Source: JBECKR01 sp040235415
GTDB lineage: Bacteria; Acidobacteriota; Polarisedimenticolia; Polarisedimenticolales; Polarisedimenticolaceae
Length of the DNA stretch: 29,105 bases
Assembly: GCA_040235415.1 (NCBI GenBank)
Contig: JBECKR010000334.1
Location: forward strand, 1 to 29,105
Direction of reading: 5' to 3'
Shown here piece by piece: positions 7,238 through 14,268 of the stretch. Numbering within the stretch: position 1 is the stretch's first letter; each line of letters begins with the position of its first letter. Made by a program: the position numbers and the translations under genes. The notes below the pieces were generated by a model that saw only the letters and a list, made by a program, of their open reading frames with translations, made no database searches and was not told the DNA's origin.

Positions 7238-7612
7238 ATGCGACGCTACGATCGCCGGGAGTTCCTCACCCGCGCCGGGACGGCCCTCGGCGCGGTGGGC
7301 GGCACCTGGCTGCTGACCCGCTGCGGCGGCGGCGCCGCCGTGGGCATGTCCCGGGCCGAGATCGAGGCCAAGAAGGCGACGTACGACCCTTCCTTGACCT
7401 GCACCGATACCACGGGGCTGTGGCCCGCCGAGATCGAGACCCGCACGCAGAACCACTACACCGACCACTCTCCCCACGAGGACAAGTTCTGCTTCGACTG
7501 CGCGAACTTCCGGCCGCCGGAGCAGGCGGGCGCCTGCGGGGCGTGCGACACCGTGAAGGGTCCGATCAACCCGCTGGGGTACTGCAACGCGTGGTCGGTC
7601 CGGAAGGCCTGA
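7238..7612 (+). CDS. Tat-exported high-potential iron-sulfur protein (HiPIP)-like
   Basis: The 124-residue precursor begins with a twin-arginine signal (DRREFLTRAG then a hydrophobic stretch) ending near TRCGGG, where a weak lipobox-like Cys29 is possible. The mature part has Cys85-x2-Cys88, Cys103 14 residues on, and Cys116-x2-Trp. That spacing matches the four cysteines that ligate the single 4Fe-4S cluster of HiPIPs, periplasmic one-electron carriers. Cys100 and Cys55 are extra. The start ATG 7238 has GGAGG upstream. Tat export fits a pre-folded Fe-S protein. Its electron donor or acceptor is not in the window, and why it follows a baeRF3 gene is unclear. Confidence 0.78.
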   Translation: MRRYDRREFLTRAGTALGAVGGTWLLTRCGGGAAVGMSRAEIEAKKATYDPSLTCTDTTGLWPAEIETRTQNHYTDHSPHEDKFCFDCANFRPPEQAGACGACDTVKGPINPLGYCNAWSVRKA

Positions 7613-7625
7613 GCGGACCGCTCAG
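7609..7625. terminator. 17-bp palindrome holding both convergent stop codons
   Basis: CTGAGCGG-A-CCGCTCAG has perfect 8-bp arms. The stop codons of the HiPIP gene (7610-7612) and of the reductase gene (7622-7624, minus) lie inside the arms. It could form a hairpin in either transcript, but no T tract follows, so intrinsic termination is uncertain. Confidence 0.4.
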
Positions 7626-9808
7626 ACGCGGGCCCGACCGAGCCAGAGCGCCACGGCGTCGATCCCGCCGGTGAGCCAGCGCCGAGCCGCGGAGCGGACC
7701 GGCTCGCGGCGGACCCGGATTCCTTTCGCGCCGATCTCGAGCGCCGCGAGGCGCTCCGACGCCTCGCGGCGCGCGCGCTCGAGCAGCGCCGGGTCGTGTC
7801 GCAACCGCTCGGCGAGGTCGCGCTTCTCCAGCAGCGCGTCGTCGTCGAGGTAGCGTCCGAGCGAGCGCAGGCCCGCGAGCCGGAAGCCGTGCTTGCCGAA
7901 CAGCGCGTAGATCTCCTTGACCTTGTCGATGCGGATGTCGCGCCCGAGGGTGTAGCTCTCGAAGCGCCCCTCCATCGCCAGGAGCGCGGTCTCGGCGAGA
8001 CAGGCGTACGACACCTTCGGCGGCAACCCGATGTCGTATCCGAAGTCGACGTCTCCCGGGATCAGGACCTCGCCGCTCTCGATCACGAGCACGTCGGGAC
8101 GAAGCGCCGCTTCTTCCGGGCCGATGTCGGGCGGTCGGGCGACGTCGCAGATGATCGCTCCGGGCTTGCACCGGCCGATGTCGAGGATGCGCTGACCGAA
8201 CGCCGACGTCGCCGTCACGATCAGGTCGCAATCCTCGACGAGGCCGCTCGAGCGCGTCGCGACGGTCACCCGCGCCCCGGGGGTCTCGCGCACGATGAGC
8301 CTCTTGAGCTCGATCAGCTTCTCCGGCTCGATGGACACGAGGACGACGTCGCGGATCGCCTGCGCCAACATCCGCGCGCAGACCGAGCCGATCGAGCCGG
8401 TCGCCCCGATCACCATGGCACGGCCACGGGTGAGGTCGCGGATCCCCATCCGGATCGCGGCCTGTTTCGCGGCCTCGAGCGTCGCCGCCACCGTCAGACT
8501 GTTGCCGCTCGTGATCGCGATCGGCGAGTTTCGCGAGACCGTCACGCCCGCGTCGCCGACCACGCTCGTGAACGCCCCGAGCCCCATGAGCCGCGCGCCC
8601 CGGGCGGCCGCCATGCGCGCCGCGCGCTCGAGGCGCGCGTAAGTGAACTCGGGGCCGCGGCGCATCATCTCGCGTGGTGTCGCGCCGAGCGCGATGAGGT
8701 GGCCCTCGATGCGCCGTCCGGTCGACGGCGAGCGCCCGCCCCGGATCCGGGAGACGTACAACGGTGGAAGGTGGGCAGCGACGCGCTCGACGAGGGCGTC
8801 GGGTAGGAACCGGGTCCAGCGGAACCGCGGGTGGCGGCGGATGGAGCCGACGTCGAGCGGGTGGATGACGAACGCGAAACGGTGCACTCCCGCGCTGTCG
8901 GGCTGCAGGTCGACGATGTCGGGCGACCACGACAGCTCGGCGACGAGATCGAGGTAGGCGTCCTCGCTGCGACGGACGCCGCGCTCGGCGCACACGCACG
9001 CCAGGAGCGCCTCGAGCACGGCAGCGGAAGCCGGCAGCGGTCCCGCTTCCGACTCCAGCGCCGGCGTCAGCATCGCGACCGTTGCGACTCCGCGGAACCG
9101 CAGATCCTCGAGATCTTCTTGGCCCGCGGTCTCGACCAGCGCCGTGCGTCCCGGGAGACGATCGGGGCCGTGGGCGCGAATGAACCCGACGTCGCCGGCG
9201 AGAACCTCGGCCCACTCGAACAGCGGCCGCGCCCGGCGCGCGAGTCGCGGCGTCGGCGCCGGGAGAAGCCTCGCCATCGGCGCGGCCCCGAGCGCCTGCA
9301 GCGTCGATCGCGCCACCTTCTCGAGGGTCGTCGGACTGCCGACCCCCGGGAGACGGGGCAGGCCGAAGAACACGGTCGGGTCCGCGTAGCGCAGCCGCGA
9401 CCCGCGCGTCTCGAGCGCGTGCGCCAGCCCCCCGTGGTTGAGCCCGGGCACCATGAGCACACGGCGGCGCGCGGTCATGCCCGGCTGCGCGCGGTCGATC
9501 AAGGCGAGCGCCCAGCGCTCGAGGCCCGCCCGGATCCCTCCACCGTCGAGGACCGCGGCGCCCGCGGCCTCCCTCGCGACGGCTCGGCCGGCGTCGTGGC
9601 GCGCGCGTGCGGACCCGAGTTGCAGCGAGCACGGCACGCCGTCGAGGGCGACGGCGTCGACGATCCCGGCGGCCTCGCGAACGAGCGTCGCCGCCCGCTC
9701 GGGAGATCCGCCGCACCCCGCGCGGCGCAGGACGAACTCGAGCCCGAGGAACCGGACCGTCGTGGTCCCGGAGGCCTCGCCGGGGTCGATGACGAGGACG
9801 GTCTTCAT
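7622..9808 (-). CDS. Fusion: quinate-dehydrogenase-like N-domain + acyl-ACP-reductase-like C-domain
   Basis: A single 728-residue frame. Residues 1 to about 300 resemble the N-domain of proteins annotated quinate 5-dehydrogenase/predicted amino acid dehydrogenase (WAEVLAGDVGFIRAHGPD, VLDGGGIRAGLERW). From residue 311 it matches cyanobacterial long-chain acyl-ACP reductase: GLGAFTSVV, TSGNSLTVAATLEAAKQA, the Rossmann motif GATGSIGS (468-475) and SYACLAETALLAMEG. Cys603 aligns with the catalytic Cys that carries the acyl thioester in the cyanobacterial enzyme, and FGKHGF also matches. The likely reaction is NAD(P)H-dependent reduction of an acyl thioester, possibly long-chain acyl-ACP to aldehyde; the substrate is not proven. 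No aldehyde decarbonylase is nearby. ATG 9808 has a weak ribosome-binding site. Confidence 0.75.
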   Translation of the reverse strand: MKTVLVIDPGEASGTTTVRFLGLEFVLRRAGCGGSPERAATLVREAAGIVDAVALDGVPCSLQLGSARARHDAGRAVAREAAGAAVLDGGGIRAGLERWALALIDRAQPGMTARRRVLMVPGLNHGGLAHALETRGSRLRYADPTVFFGLPRLPGVGSPTTLEKVARSTLQALGAAPMARLLPAPTPRLARRARPLFEWAEVLAGDVGFIRAHGPDRLPGRTALVETAGQEDLEDLRFRGVATVAMLTPALESEAGPLPASAAVLEALLACVCAERGVRRSEDAYLDLVAELSWSPDIVDLQPDSAGVHRFAFVIHPLDVGSIRRHPRFRWTRFLPDALVERVAAHLPPLYVSRIRGGRSPSTGRRIEGHLIALGATPREMMRRGPEFTYARLERAARMAAARGARLMGLGAFTSVVGDAGVTVSRNSPIAITSGNSLTVAATLEAAKQAAIRMGIRDLTRGRAMVIGATGSIGSVCARMLAQAIRDVVLVSIEPEKLIELKRLIVRETPGARVTVATRSSGLVEDCDLIVTATSAFGQRILDIGRCKPGAIICDVARPPDIGPEEAALRPDVLVIESGEVLIPGDVDFGYDIGLPPKVSYACLAETALLAMEGRFESYTLGRDIRIDKVKEIYALFGKHGFRLAGLRSLGRYLDDDALLEKRDLAERLRHDPALLERARREASERLAALEIGAKGIRVRREPVRSAARRWLTGGIDAVALWLGRARV

Positions 9809-9909
9809 GATCGTGCCGCGTCCAAGGGTAGACCCGGAAGGAGGTTACGGCGTCCCCGGCGTACCCCGCGCGGCGCACAAAGCAGGTCTCTTAACGGATG
9901 AAGGACGGA

Positions 9910-11364
9910 TCAGCCGCGGGGCCGGATCTGGATCGTGACGCGCACGGAGCGCGGCACACCCTCGGGGAGCTGGACCTCGTCCGGGACGACCAGACCGCGG
10001 CGCTCGCTGACGTCGGCCCGGGCGGAACCCAGCCGCACCGGCTCGGTGCGGATCTCGCTCACCCGCGAGACCCGGGCGCGGGCGATCCGGACCCGGACCG
10101 TCGACGGCTCGACCCGCGTCGCGGCGACCTCGAATCCGCGCGCCGGCCGGCCGTCGGTCTGCACGCGGACGGGGAGGTCGAGCTCGACCATCTCGTGGGC
10201 CGAGATCCGTGCCACCCGCGGCTCGATCTCGGTGACGGCGAGCCCCGGCGGGACGTTCAGCGCGCGCTCGTCGAAGTACAGCTCCTGCTCCCCCTCCCGG
10301 ACCCGGGAGAGATCGACGGACAGCACGAGCGATCCGGAATCGGTCATCCGGAACAGCCTTGCCAGCCCCTGCAGAGTGACCCGGGCCTGGGTCGGGCGGC
10401 CGTCGTCGAGCGACCAGGTCGCGGGGAGGTTGCGGTATTCGATCGGCACGACGTAGCTGCGCTGGGTCGTCTCGCCGCGATAGACGAGACCGATCCACAG
10501 CAGCGCCGCGACCGCGAGCGAGGCGGCCTTGAGCCCCGGGTTGCGGGTCAGGAATCCGGCGCGCCGGGGGCTGCTCTCCGGCGCCTGCGACGCCACGAAG
10601 TCGTCGAGCCGGTGCCTCAGCTCGGCGAGCGACCCGACCTCGTCCAGCCGTCCGCCCCGCGCGACGCTCACGGTACCGCGCTCCTCGGACACGACGACGA
10701 CGAGCGCGTCGCATCGCTCCGCGAGGCCCATCGCGGCGGCGTGTCGCGTCCCGGACCGGCCGACGGCGTCGAGGTTGCGCGAAAGCGGGAGGTGCACGCC
10801 GAACCGCACGATGCGGTCGCCCTCGACGACGAGCGCACCGTCGTGTGCGGGGGCCTGCGGGTTGACGATGCTGTACAGCAACGGAAGGCTCAACCGCCCG
10901 CCGAGCGCGATCCCGCCACGGAGGTGTCGCTCGATCGGCTCGCGGCCGGGAAGGACCAGCAACGCGCCGACGCGGCGGTCCGCGAGCGCCCAGGCGCCCT
11001 GAGCGAGAAGATCGAGCGAGCGGGACGGCGCGGCCGGCGCCGCTCGTCCGGACAGCACGCGCCAGGCCGCGAGCCGCTCGAACAACCGCCGGACGTCGTC
11101 CTGGAAGACGAGCAGGAACCCGACCATGAGGGCGGTCAGCCCGACTTGGAACAGCATCGAGGTCAGGTGCATGCCCAGCGCCCGGGCGAGGGTATACAGC
11201 AGCGCGACCGATGCCACCCCGACCGCGACGGAGCGGGAAGCCCGGCTCCTCAGCCACTGCAGCGCGAAGTACGCGAACACCCCGATGACGGCGATGTCGA
11301 GGAGATCGGCGAACCGCAGGTTCGCCCACAGGTCCGCGATGGTGCTGAAGCCCCGTCCGAGCAC
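9910..11364 (-). CDS. cdaA: Diadenylate cyclase CdaA fused to YbbR/CdaR-like repeats
   Basis: This 484-residue membrane protein has three N-terminal helices (about 21-38, 45-62, 70-88) followed by a DAC domain making cyclic di-AMP from two ATP. DGA is at 175-177 and GTRHAAAMG at 205-213. The usual RHR reads RHA (Ala209), an unexpected loss of a conserved Arg. A fourth helix (279-294) leads to two YbbR-type beta repeats (from about 303), which in Firmicutes are a separate regulator, CdaR, facing the extracytoplasmic side. The fusion therefore puts sensor and cyclase in one chain. It starts with GTG at 11364 after a somewhat distant GGAGG. No glmM gene is adjacent, unlike the Firmicutes locus. 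Activity of the variant motif is uncertain. Confidence 0.85.
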   Translation of the reverse strand: MLGRGFSTIADLWANLRFADLLDIAVIGVFAYFALQWLRSRASRSVAVGVASVALLYTLARALGMHLTSMLFQVGLTALMVGFLLVFQDDVRRLFERLAAWRVLSGRAAPAAPSRSLDLLAQGAWALADRRVGALLVLPGREPIERHLRGGIALGGRLSLPLLYSIVNPQAPAHDGALVVEGDRIVRFGVHLPLSRNLDAVGRSGTRHAAAMGLAERCDALVVVVSEERGTVSVARGGRLDEVGSLAELRHRLDDFVASQAPESSPRRAGFLTRNPGLKAASLAVAALLWIGLVYRGETTQRSYVVPIEYRNLPATWSLDDGRPTQARVTLQGLARLFRMTDSGSLVLSVDLSRVREGEQELYFDERALNVPPGLAVTEIEPRVARISAHEMVELDLPVRVQTDGRPARGFEVAATRVEPSTVRVRIARARVSRVSEIRTEPVRLGSARADVSERRGLVVPDEVQLPEGVPRSVRVTIQIRPRG

Positions 11365-11503
11365 GCCGCGATCGCCCTCCGCCCCGCAGCGAATCCTACT
11401 CTAGCGCGCCGGCCCCTCGGACCCTATGTTCCCTCAAACCGTGCGTCGAGCCGGACCGGGGAGCCCGCGTCTCCGGCCGGCCCGGCGCTATACGGAGGCG
11501 ACC

Positions 11504-12631
11504 ATGAGGATGCGGTTCCGCTGCGCCGGCGCCATGGCGGCGATGGCGCTCGTCGCGACGTCGGCGTCGTTCGCGGGCGAGAGCGCGGAAACCGCGCTCC
11601 GCACCGAGACCGCGCTCTCCGCGGGGGCGCGGTTCGCGATCGAGAACCTGCTCGGGTCGACGACCGTCGTGGGCGGGGGCGAGGCCGGCCGGGCCGTCGT
11701 CGAGGCCCGGGTCGTGGCCGAGGCGGACTCGAAGGACGCCGCCCGCGAGCTCGCCGATTCCGTCCGGCTCGAGGCGTCCGCGGGCGACGCGGCCGGCGTG
11801 CGTGTCGCGTTCCCCGTCGAAGCGCACCCCGCGTTCCGGCTGCCGCGATCCGAGGTCGACGGCCTGCTCTCGAAATGGGTGACGCCGCTCGTGCGCAAGA
11901 GCTCCGTCGCGGTCCAGTACGGCGGGCGTTCGGTGCAGGTCGGTCAGGCCCGCGGAGCGACGGCGCTCTCGGTGCACGTCACGGTCACCCTGCCGTACGA
12001 CACCGCCGTCGCGATCCGGCAGGTCGCGGGGTCGGTCGAGTGCAGCCGCTATCGCGGGAGCGTCGCGGTCGAGAGCGTCGAGGCCGGGGTCAACGGCTCT
12101 CAGCTCTACGGCGATCTCAAGATTCGGACCTCCGGGGGGGCGGTCGACGTGCGGTCGTTCCGCGGCGGGCGGCTCGAGATCGTGACCGGTCCCGGGGACG
12201 TCACGATCGCGGGGATCGACGCCGACGAAGCGTCGCTCACGACCGCCGGCGGATCGGTCCGCGGTAGTCGCGTCCAGGTCGGGGATCTCGCGGTGGACGC
12301 CGCGGAGGGCTCCGTCGAGCTCGAGGGCGTGGAGCCCGCCGCGCTCGCGATCCGGGCGGGATCCGGCGACGTCGACCTCTCGACGCACTTCAAGCGCCTC
12401 CGAAGCGCCTCGATCGACGCGGAATCCGGAGACGTCACGCTGCGTGTCGGGACGCTCAGCCGTTTCGCGCTCGCGGCGCGGCTGGGGCGCGGCGAGGTCA
12501 AGGCGAAGGGCGTGGACCTCGAGGAGGATCGCGCGGCGGGAGACGAGTTCGTGCACTATCGTCGCGGGACCGGAGGACCGGAGCTTCGCGTCGTGGCCGG
12601 TCGCGGAGACGTCACGCTTCGCGAGAACTAG
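11504..12631 (+). CDS. Exported DUF4097-family beta-strand repeat protein
   Basis: The precursor has 375 residues with a Sec signal peptide ending near TSASFA. The mature part is a run of short beta-strand repeats (SGGAVDVRSFRGGRLEI, SGDVTLRVG, AEGSVELEGV) typical of DUF4097/putative adhesin proteins, which fold as a right-handed beta solenoid. The role is unknown; in other genomes such proteins often sit beside anti-sigma factors or cyclic-di-nucleotide genes. ATG 11504 follows GGAGG by 5 bases; upstream in-frame sequence is not supported. It is divergent from the CdaA-YbbR gene and its last 20 bases overlap the end of the convergent ybaK-like gene. Confidence 0.8.
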   Translation: MRMRFRCAGAMAAMALVATSASFAGESAETALRTETALSAGARFAIENLLGSTTVVGGGEAGRAVVEARVVAEADSKDAARELADSVRLEASAGDAAGVRVAFPVEAHPAFRLPRSEVDGLLSKWVTPLVRKSSVAVQYGGRSVQVGQARGATALSVHVTVTLPYDTAVAIRQVAGSVECSRYRGSVAVESVEAGVNGSQLYGDLKIRTSGGAVDVRSFRGGRLEIVTGPGDVTIAGIDADEASLTTAGGSVRGSRVQVGDLAVDAAEGSVELEGVEPAALAIRAGSGDVDLSTHFKRLRSASIDAESGDVTLRVGTLSRFALAARLGRGEVKAKGVDLEEDRAAGDEFVHYRRGTGGPELRVVAGRGDVTLREN

Positions 12632-13112
12632 GCGCCGCAGCGTCGACCGCCTCGGGCTTCAGCAGGCGCACCAGGTCGCCGGGAGCGATCTCGACCAGGA
12701 ATCCGCGCTTCCCCCCGTTGATCCAGATCCGCTCGAGGTCGAGGATCGTGCGCTCGACGTAGGCCGGGAGCGCGGTCCGGGTGCCGAACGGGCTCGTCCC
12801 GCCGACGCGGTAGCCCGTCGCGCGCTCGGCCGCTTCCGGGCGACAGGGGCGGACGCTCTTGACGCCGAGTTGGCGGGCGAGCCTGCCGGTCGCGACCTCG
12901 CGGTCGCCGTGCATCAGCACGAGAAGGCGCCGGCCGGCGTCCGTCTCCATGACGAGCGTCTTGATGACGGCGTGCTCGTCGACGCCGAGACACTCCGCCG
13001 AGCGTCGTGTGCCTCCGCGATCCTCGTAGGGATACAGGTGCGGGACGAACGGGATCCCGGCCGCGCGCAACGCCCGAACCGCGGTCGTGACCGGAGCGTC
13101 GCGCGCGCTCAC
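12612..13112 (-). CDS. YbaK/EbsC-family aminoacyl-tRNA deacylase
   Basis: This 166-residue YbaK/ProX-type editing domain hydrolyses mischarged tRNA, in YbaK itself Cys-tRNA(Pro). It has AVIKTLVMET with the conserved Lys51, VLMHGDREV, GYRVGGTSPFGTR (101-112) and a closing INGGKRGFLVEIAPGDLVRLL strand-helix. It is a stand-alone enzyme, not fused to prolyl-tRNA synthetase. The start is GTG 13112 in a GTGA overlap with the DHH phosphoesterase stop, implying coupled translation. The 3' end overlaps the convergent DUF4097 gene by 20 bases. The precise substrate (Cys-, Ala- or other tRNA) cannot be read from the sequence. Confidence 0.88.
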   Translation of the reverse strand: MSARDAPVTTAVRALRAAGIPFVPHLYPYEDRGGTRRSAECLGVDEHAVIKTLVMETDAGRRLLVLMHGDREVATGRLARQLGVKSVRPCRPEAAERATGYRVGGTSPFGTRTALPAYVERTILDLERIWINGGKRGFLVEIAPGDLVRLLKPEAVDAAAPSSREA

Positions 13113-14158
13113 ACCGGACCGTTCGGCACCAACCGGCGGCCTCCCCGCGGCGACTGCCCCATGGCATCGAGGAACCGGGAGCGGATCTCGCGCTCGATGC
13201 GCTCGCGCTCGGCGGCCGAGTCGCGTTCGAGGACGACCTGGCCGCCGGCCAGCGTGTCGTGACCGCCGCCGGTGCCGATCCCGTGCATGACGTCGCGCAT
13301 GAGGGCGCCGGCCGGCTCTCCGGTGCGGGCGGTTCGCACCGAGATCCACGCCTTGGCGTCGTGGTACCCGAGGCACAGCACCCACTCGACGTCCTCGTGA
13401 CGGAGAAAGAGATCGGCAATCTCGCCGGTCGAATCCGGGCTCGGAACGTCGCCGAGCAGCGCGATGATCGTCTCGCCGTGGACGCGGGCAACGTCGAGGG
13501 CGCGGGAGAGGGTCGCGAAGTACTCCCCGTTGACGCTGCCGCGCTGGATCGCGCTCAGCATTCGGGTGTTCGCGAGCCGGAACAGCCCCTCGGCCGCCGC
13601 GACGTCGGCCCCGGCCGCCTCGGTGCCGAGGTCGCGCGTGTCGGTGCGGATGGCGTAGAGCAGCGCCGTTGCGAGAGGCGGGTCGGGCTCGATTCGAGCG
13701 GCGACGAGATACTCCCAGAGGATCGTCGAGACCGCGCCGTAGCGCCGGCGGACGTCGGTGAAGGGCGCGGACCGGGTCTCCGGCCGCAACGGGTGGTGGT
13801 CGAGCACGACGTCCGCGCGGACCTCGGCGGGCAGGGAGTTGTTGCCGGACCCCGGCTGCGTGTCGACGAGCGCGACGACGTCGAACTTCGAAGGCTCGAC
13901 CTGGCCGATGCGCCGGAAGTTGAGGCCCAGATAGCTCACCAGGGCTCGGTTCTCGCCGCGGCCGACGACGCCGCCGTACGCGATGGAGCACGCCAGATCG
14001 GGGTCGGCGTGGTGCGCCAGCCGGCGAAGCGCCGCGGCGGCGGCGAAGCTGTCCGGGTCGGGGTTGTCCTGCATCACGATCAGCAGGGACCGGCGGCCCC
14101 GAAGCGTCTCGACGAGCTTCCCGAGCTTCTCGGCCGACTTCTCGTTCGCCCCCGCCAT
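13109..14158 (-). CDS. DHH/DHHA1-family phosphoesterase (NrnA-like)
   Basis: The 349-residue protein has the DHH metal site: DNPDPDS (31-37), VDT (98-100) and the eponymous DHH at 120-122, followed by a DHHA1 domain with a GTGGGHDTLAGGQ substrate loop. Such proteins (NrnA) cleave nanoRNA, pAp or pApA, and some hydrolyse cyclic di-AMP. A membrane-anchored GdpP architecture is absent, so pApA/nanoRNA is likelier than direct c-di-AMP cleavage. ATG 14158 is preferred; a TTG at 14194 would run into the repeat at 14195-14268 and is not supported. It is coupled to ybaK through GTGA. A cyclase for c-di-AMP is encoded less than 2 kb away. Confidence 0.85.
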   Translation of the reverse strand: MAGANEKSAEKLGKLVETLRGRRSLLIVMQDNPDPDSFAAAAALRRLAHHADPDLACSIAYGGVVGRGENRALVSYLGLNFRRIGQVEPSKFDVVALVDTQPGSGNNSLPAEVRADVVLDHHPLRPETRSAPFTDVRRRYGAVSTILWEYLVAARIEPDPPLATALLYAIRTDTRDLGTEAAGADVAAAEGLFRLANTRMLSAIQRGSVNGEYFATLSRALDVARVHGETIIALLGDVPSPDSTGEIADLFLRHEDVEWVLCLGYHDAKAWISVRTARTGEPAGALMRDVMHGIGTGGGHDTLAGGQVVLERDSAAERERIEREIRSRFLDAMGQSPRGGRRLVPNGPV

Positions 14159-14194
14159 CGCCCGAAGATTAGCCCCCCTCCCCCCGCCCGCCAA

Positions 14195-14268
14195 GGGGAC
14201 ATTCCTCGCGCTCCTCTCATAGCTCCAGCCGAGCCAGGGAGAATTCTAACCTGGGGAGGAATGTCCCC
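14195..14268. repeat. REP-like palindromic element GGGGACATTCCTC...GAGGAATGTCCCC
   Basis: Perfect 13-bp arms at 14195-14207 and 14256-14268 enclose 48 bases. Inside lies a second hairpin, CCAGG (14234-14238) with CCTGG (14250-14254). Composition is less GC-rich than the flanks. It covers the 3' end of the ABC-F gene, so the last residues and the stop of that protein are encoded by the element. No transposase is adjacent. Confidence 0.6.

Noticed and set aside
9838..9845. A perfect AAGGAGGT Shine-Dalgarno-like sequence on the plus strand
   Set aside because: No start codon lies 5-12 bases downstream and no plus-strand gene begins here, so it is probably chance.
7566..9878. A 770-codon minus-strand frame overlapping the reductase in another frame
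   Set aside because: Translation is an Arg/Gly-rich low-complexity string; the reductase frame carries GATGSIGS and the conserved Cys.
9898..12267. A 789-codon plus-strand frame across the CdaA-YbbR gene
   Set aside because: It runs through the CdaA gene and into the DUF4097 gene in the wrong frame and shows no recognisable motif; composition is typical of antisense frames.
14159..14194. TTG start that would extend the DHH protein upstream
   Set aside because: The extension adds Gly-rich residues right at the repeat, and the ATG at 14158 is the natural domain start.
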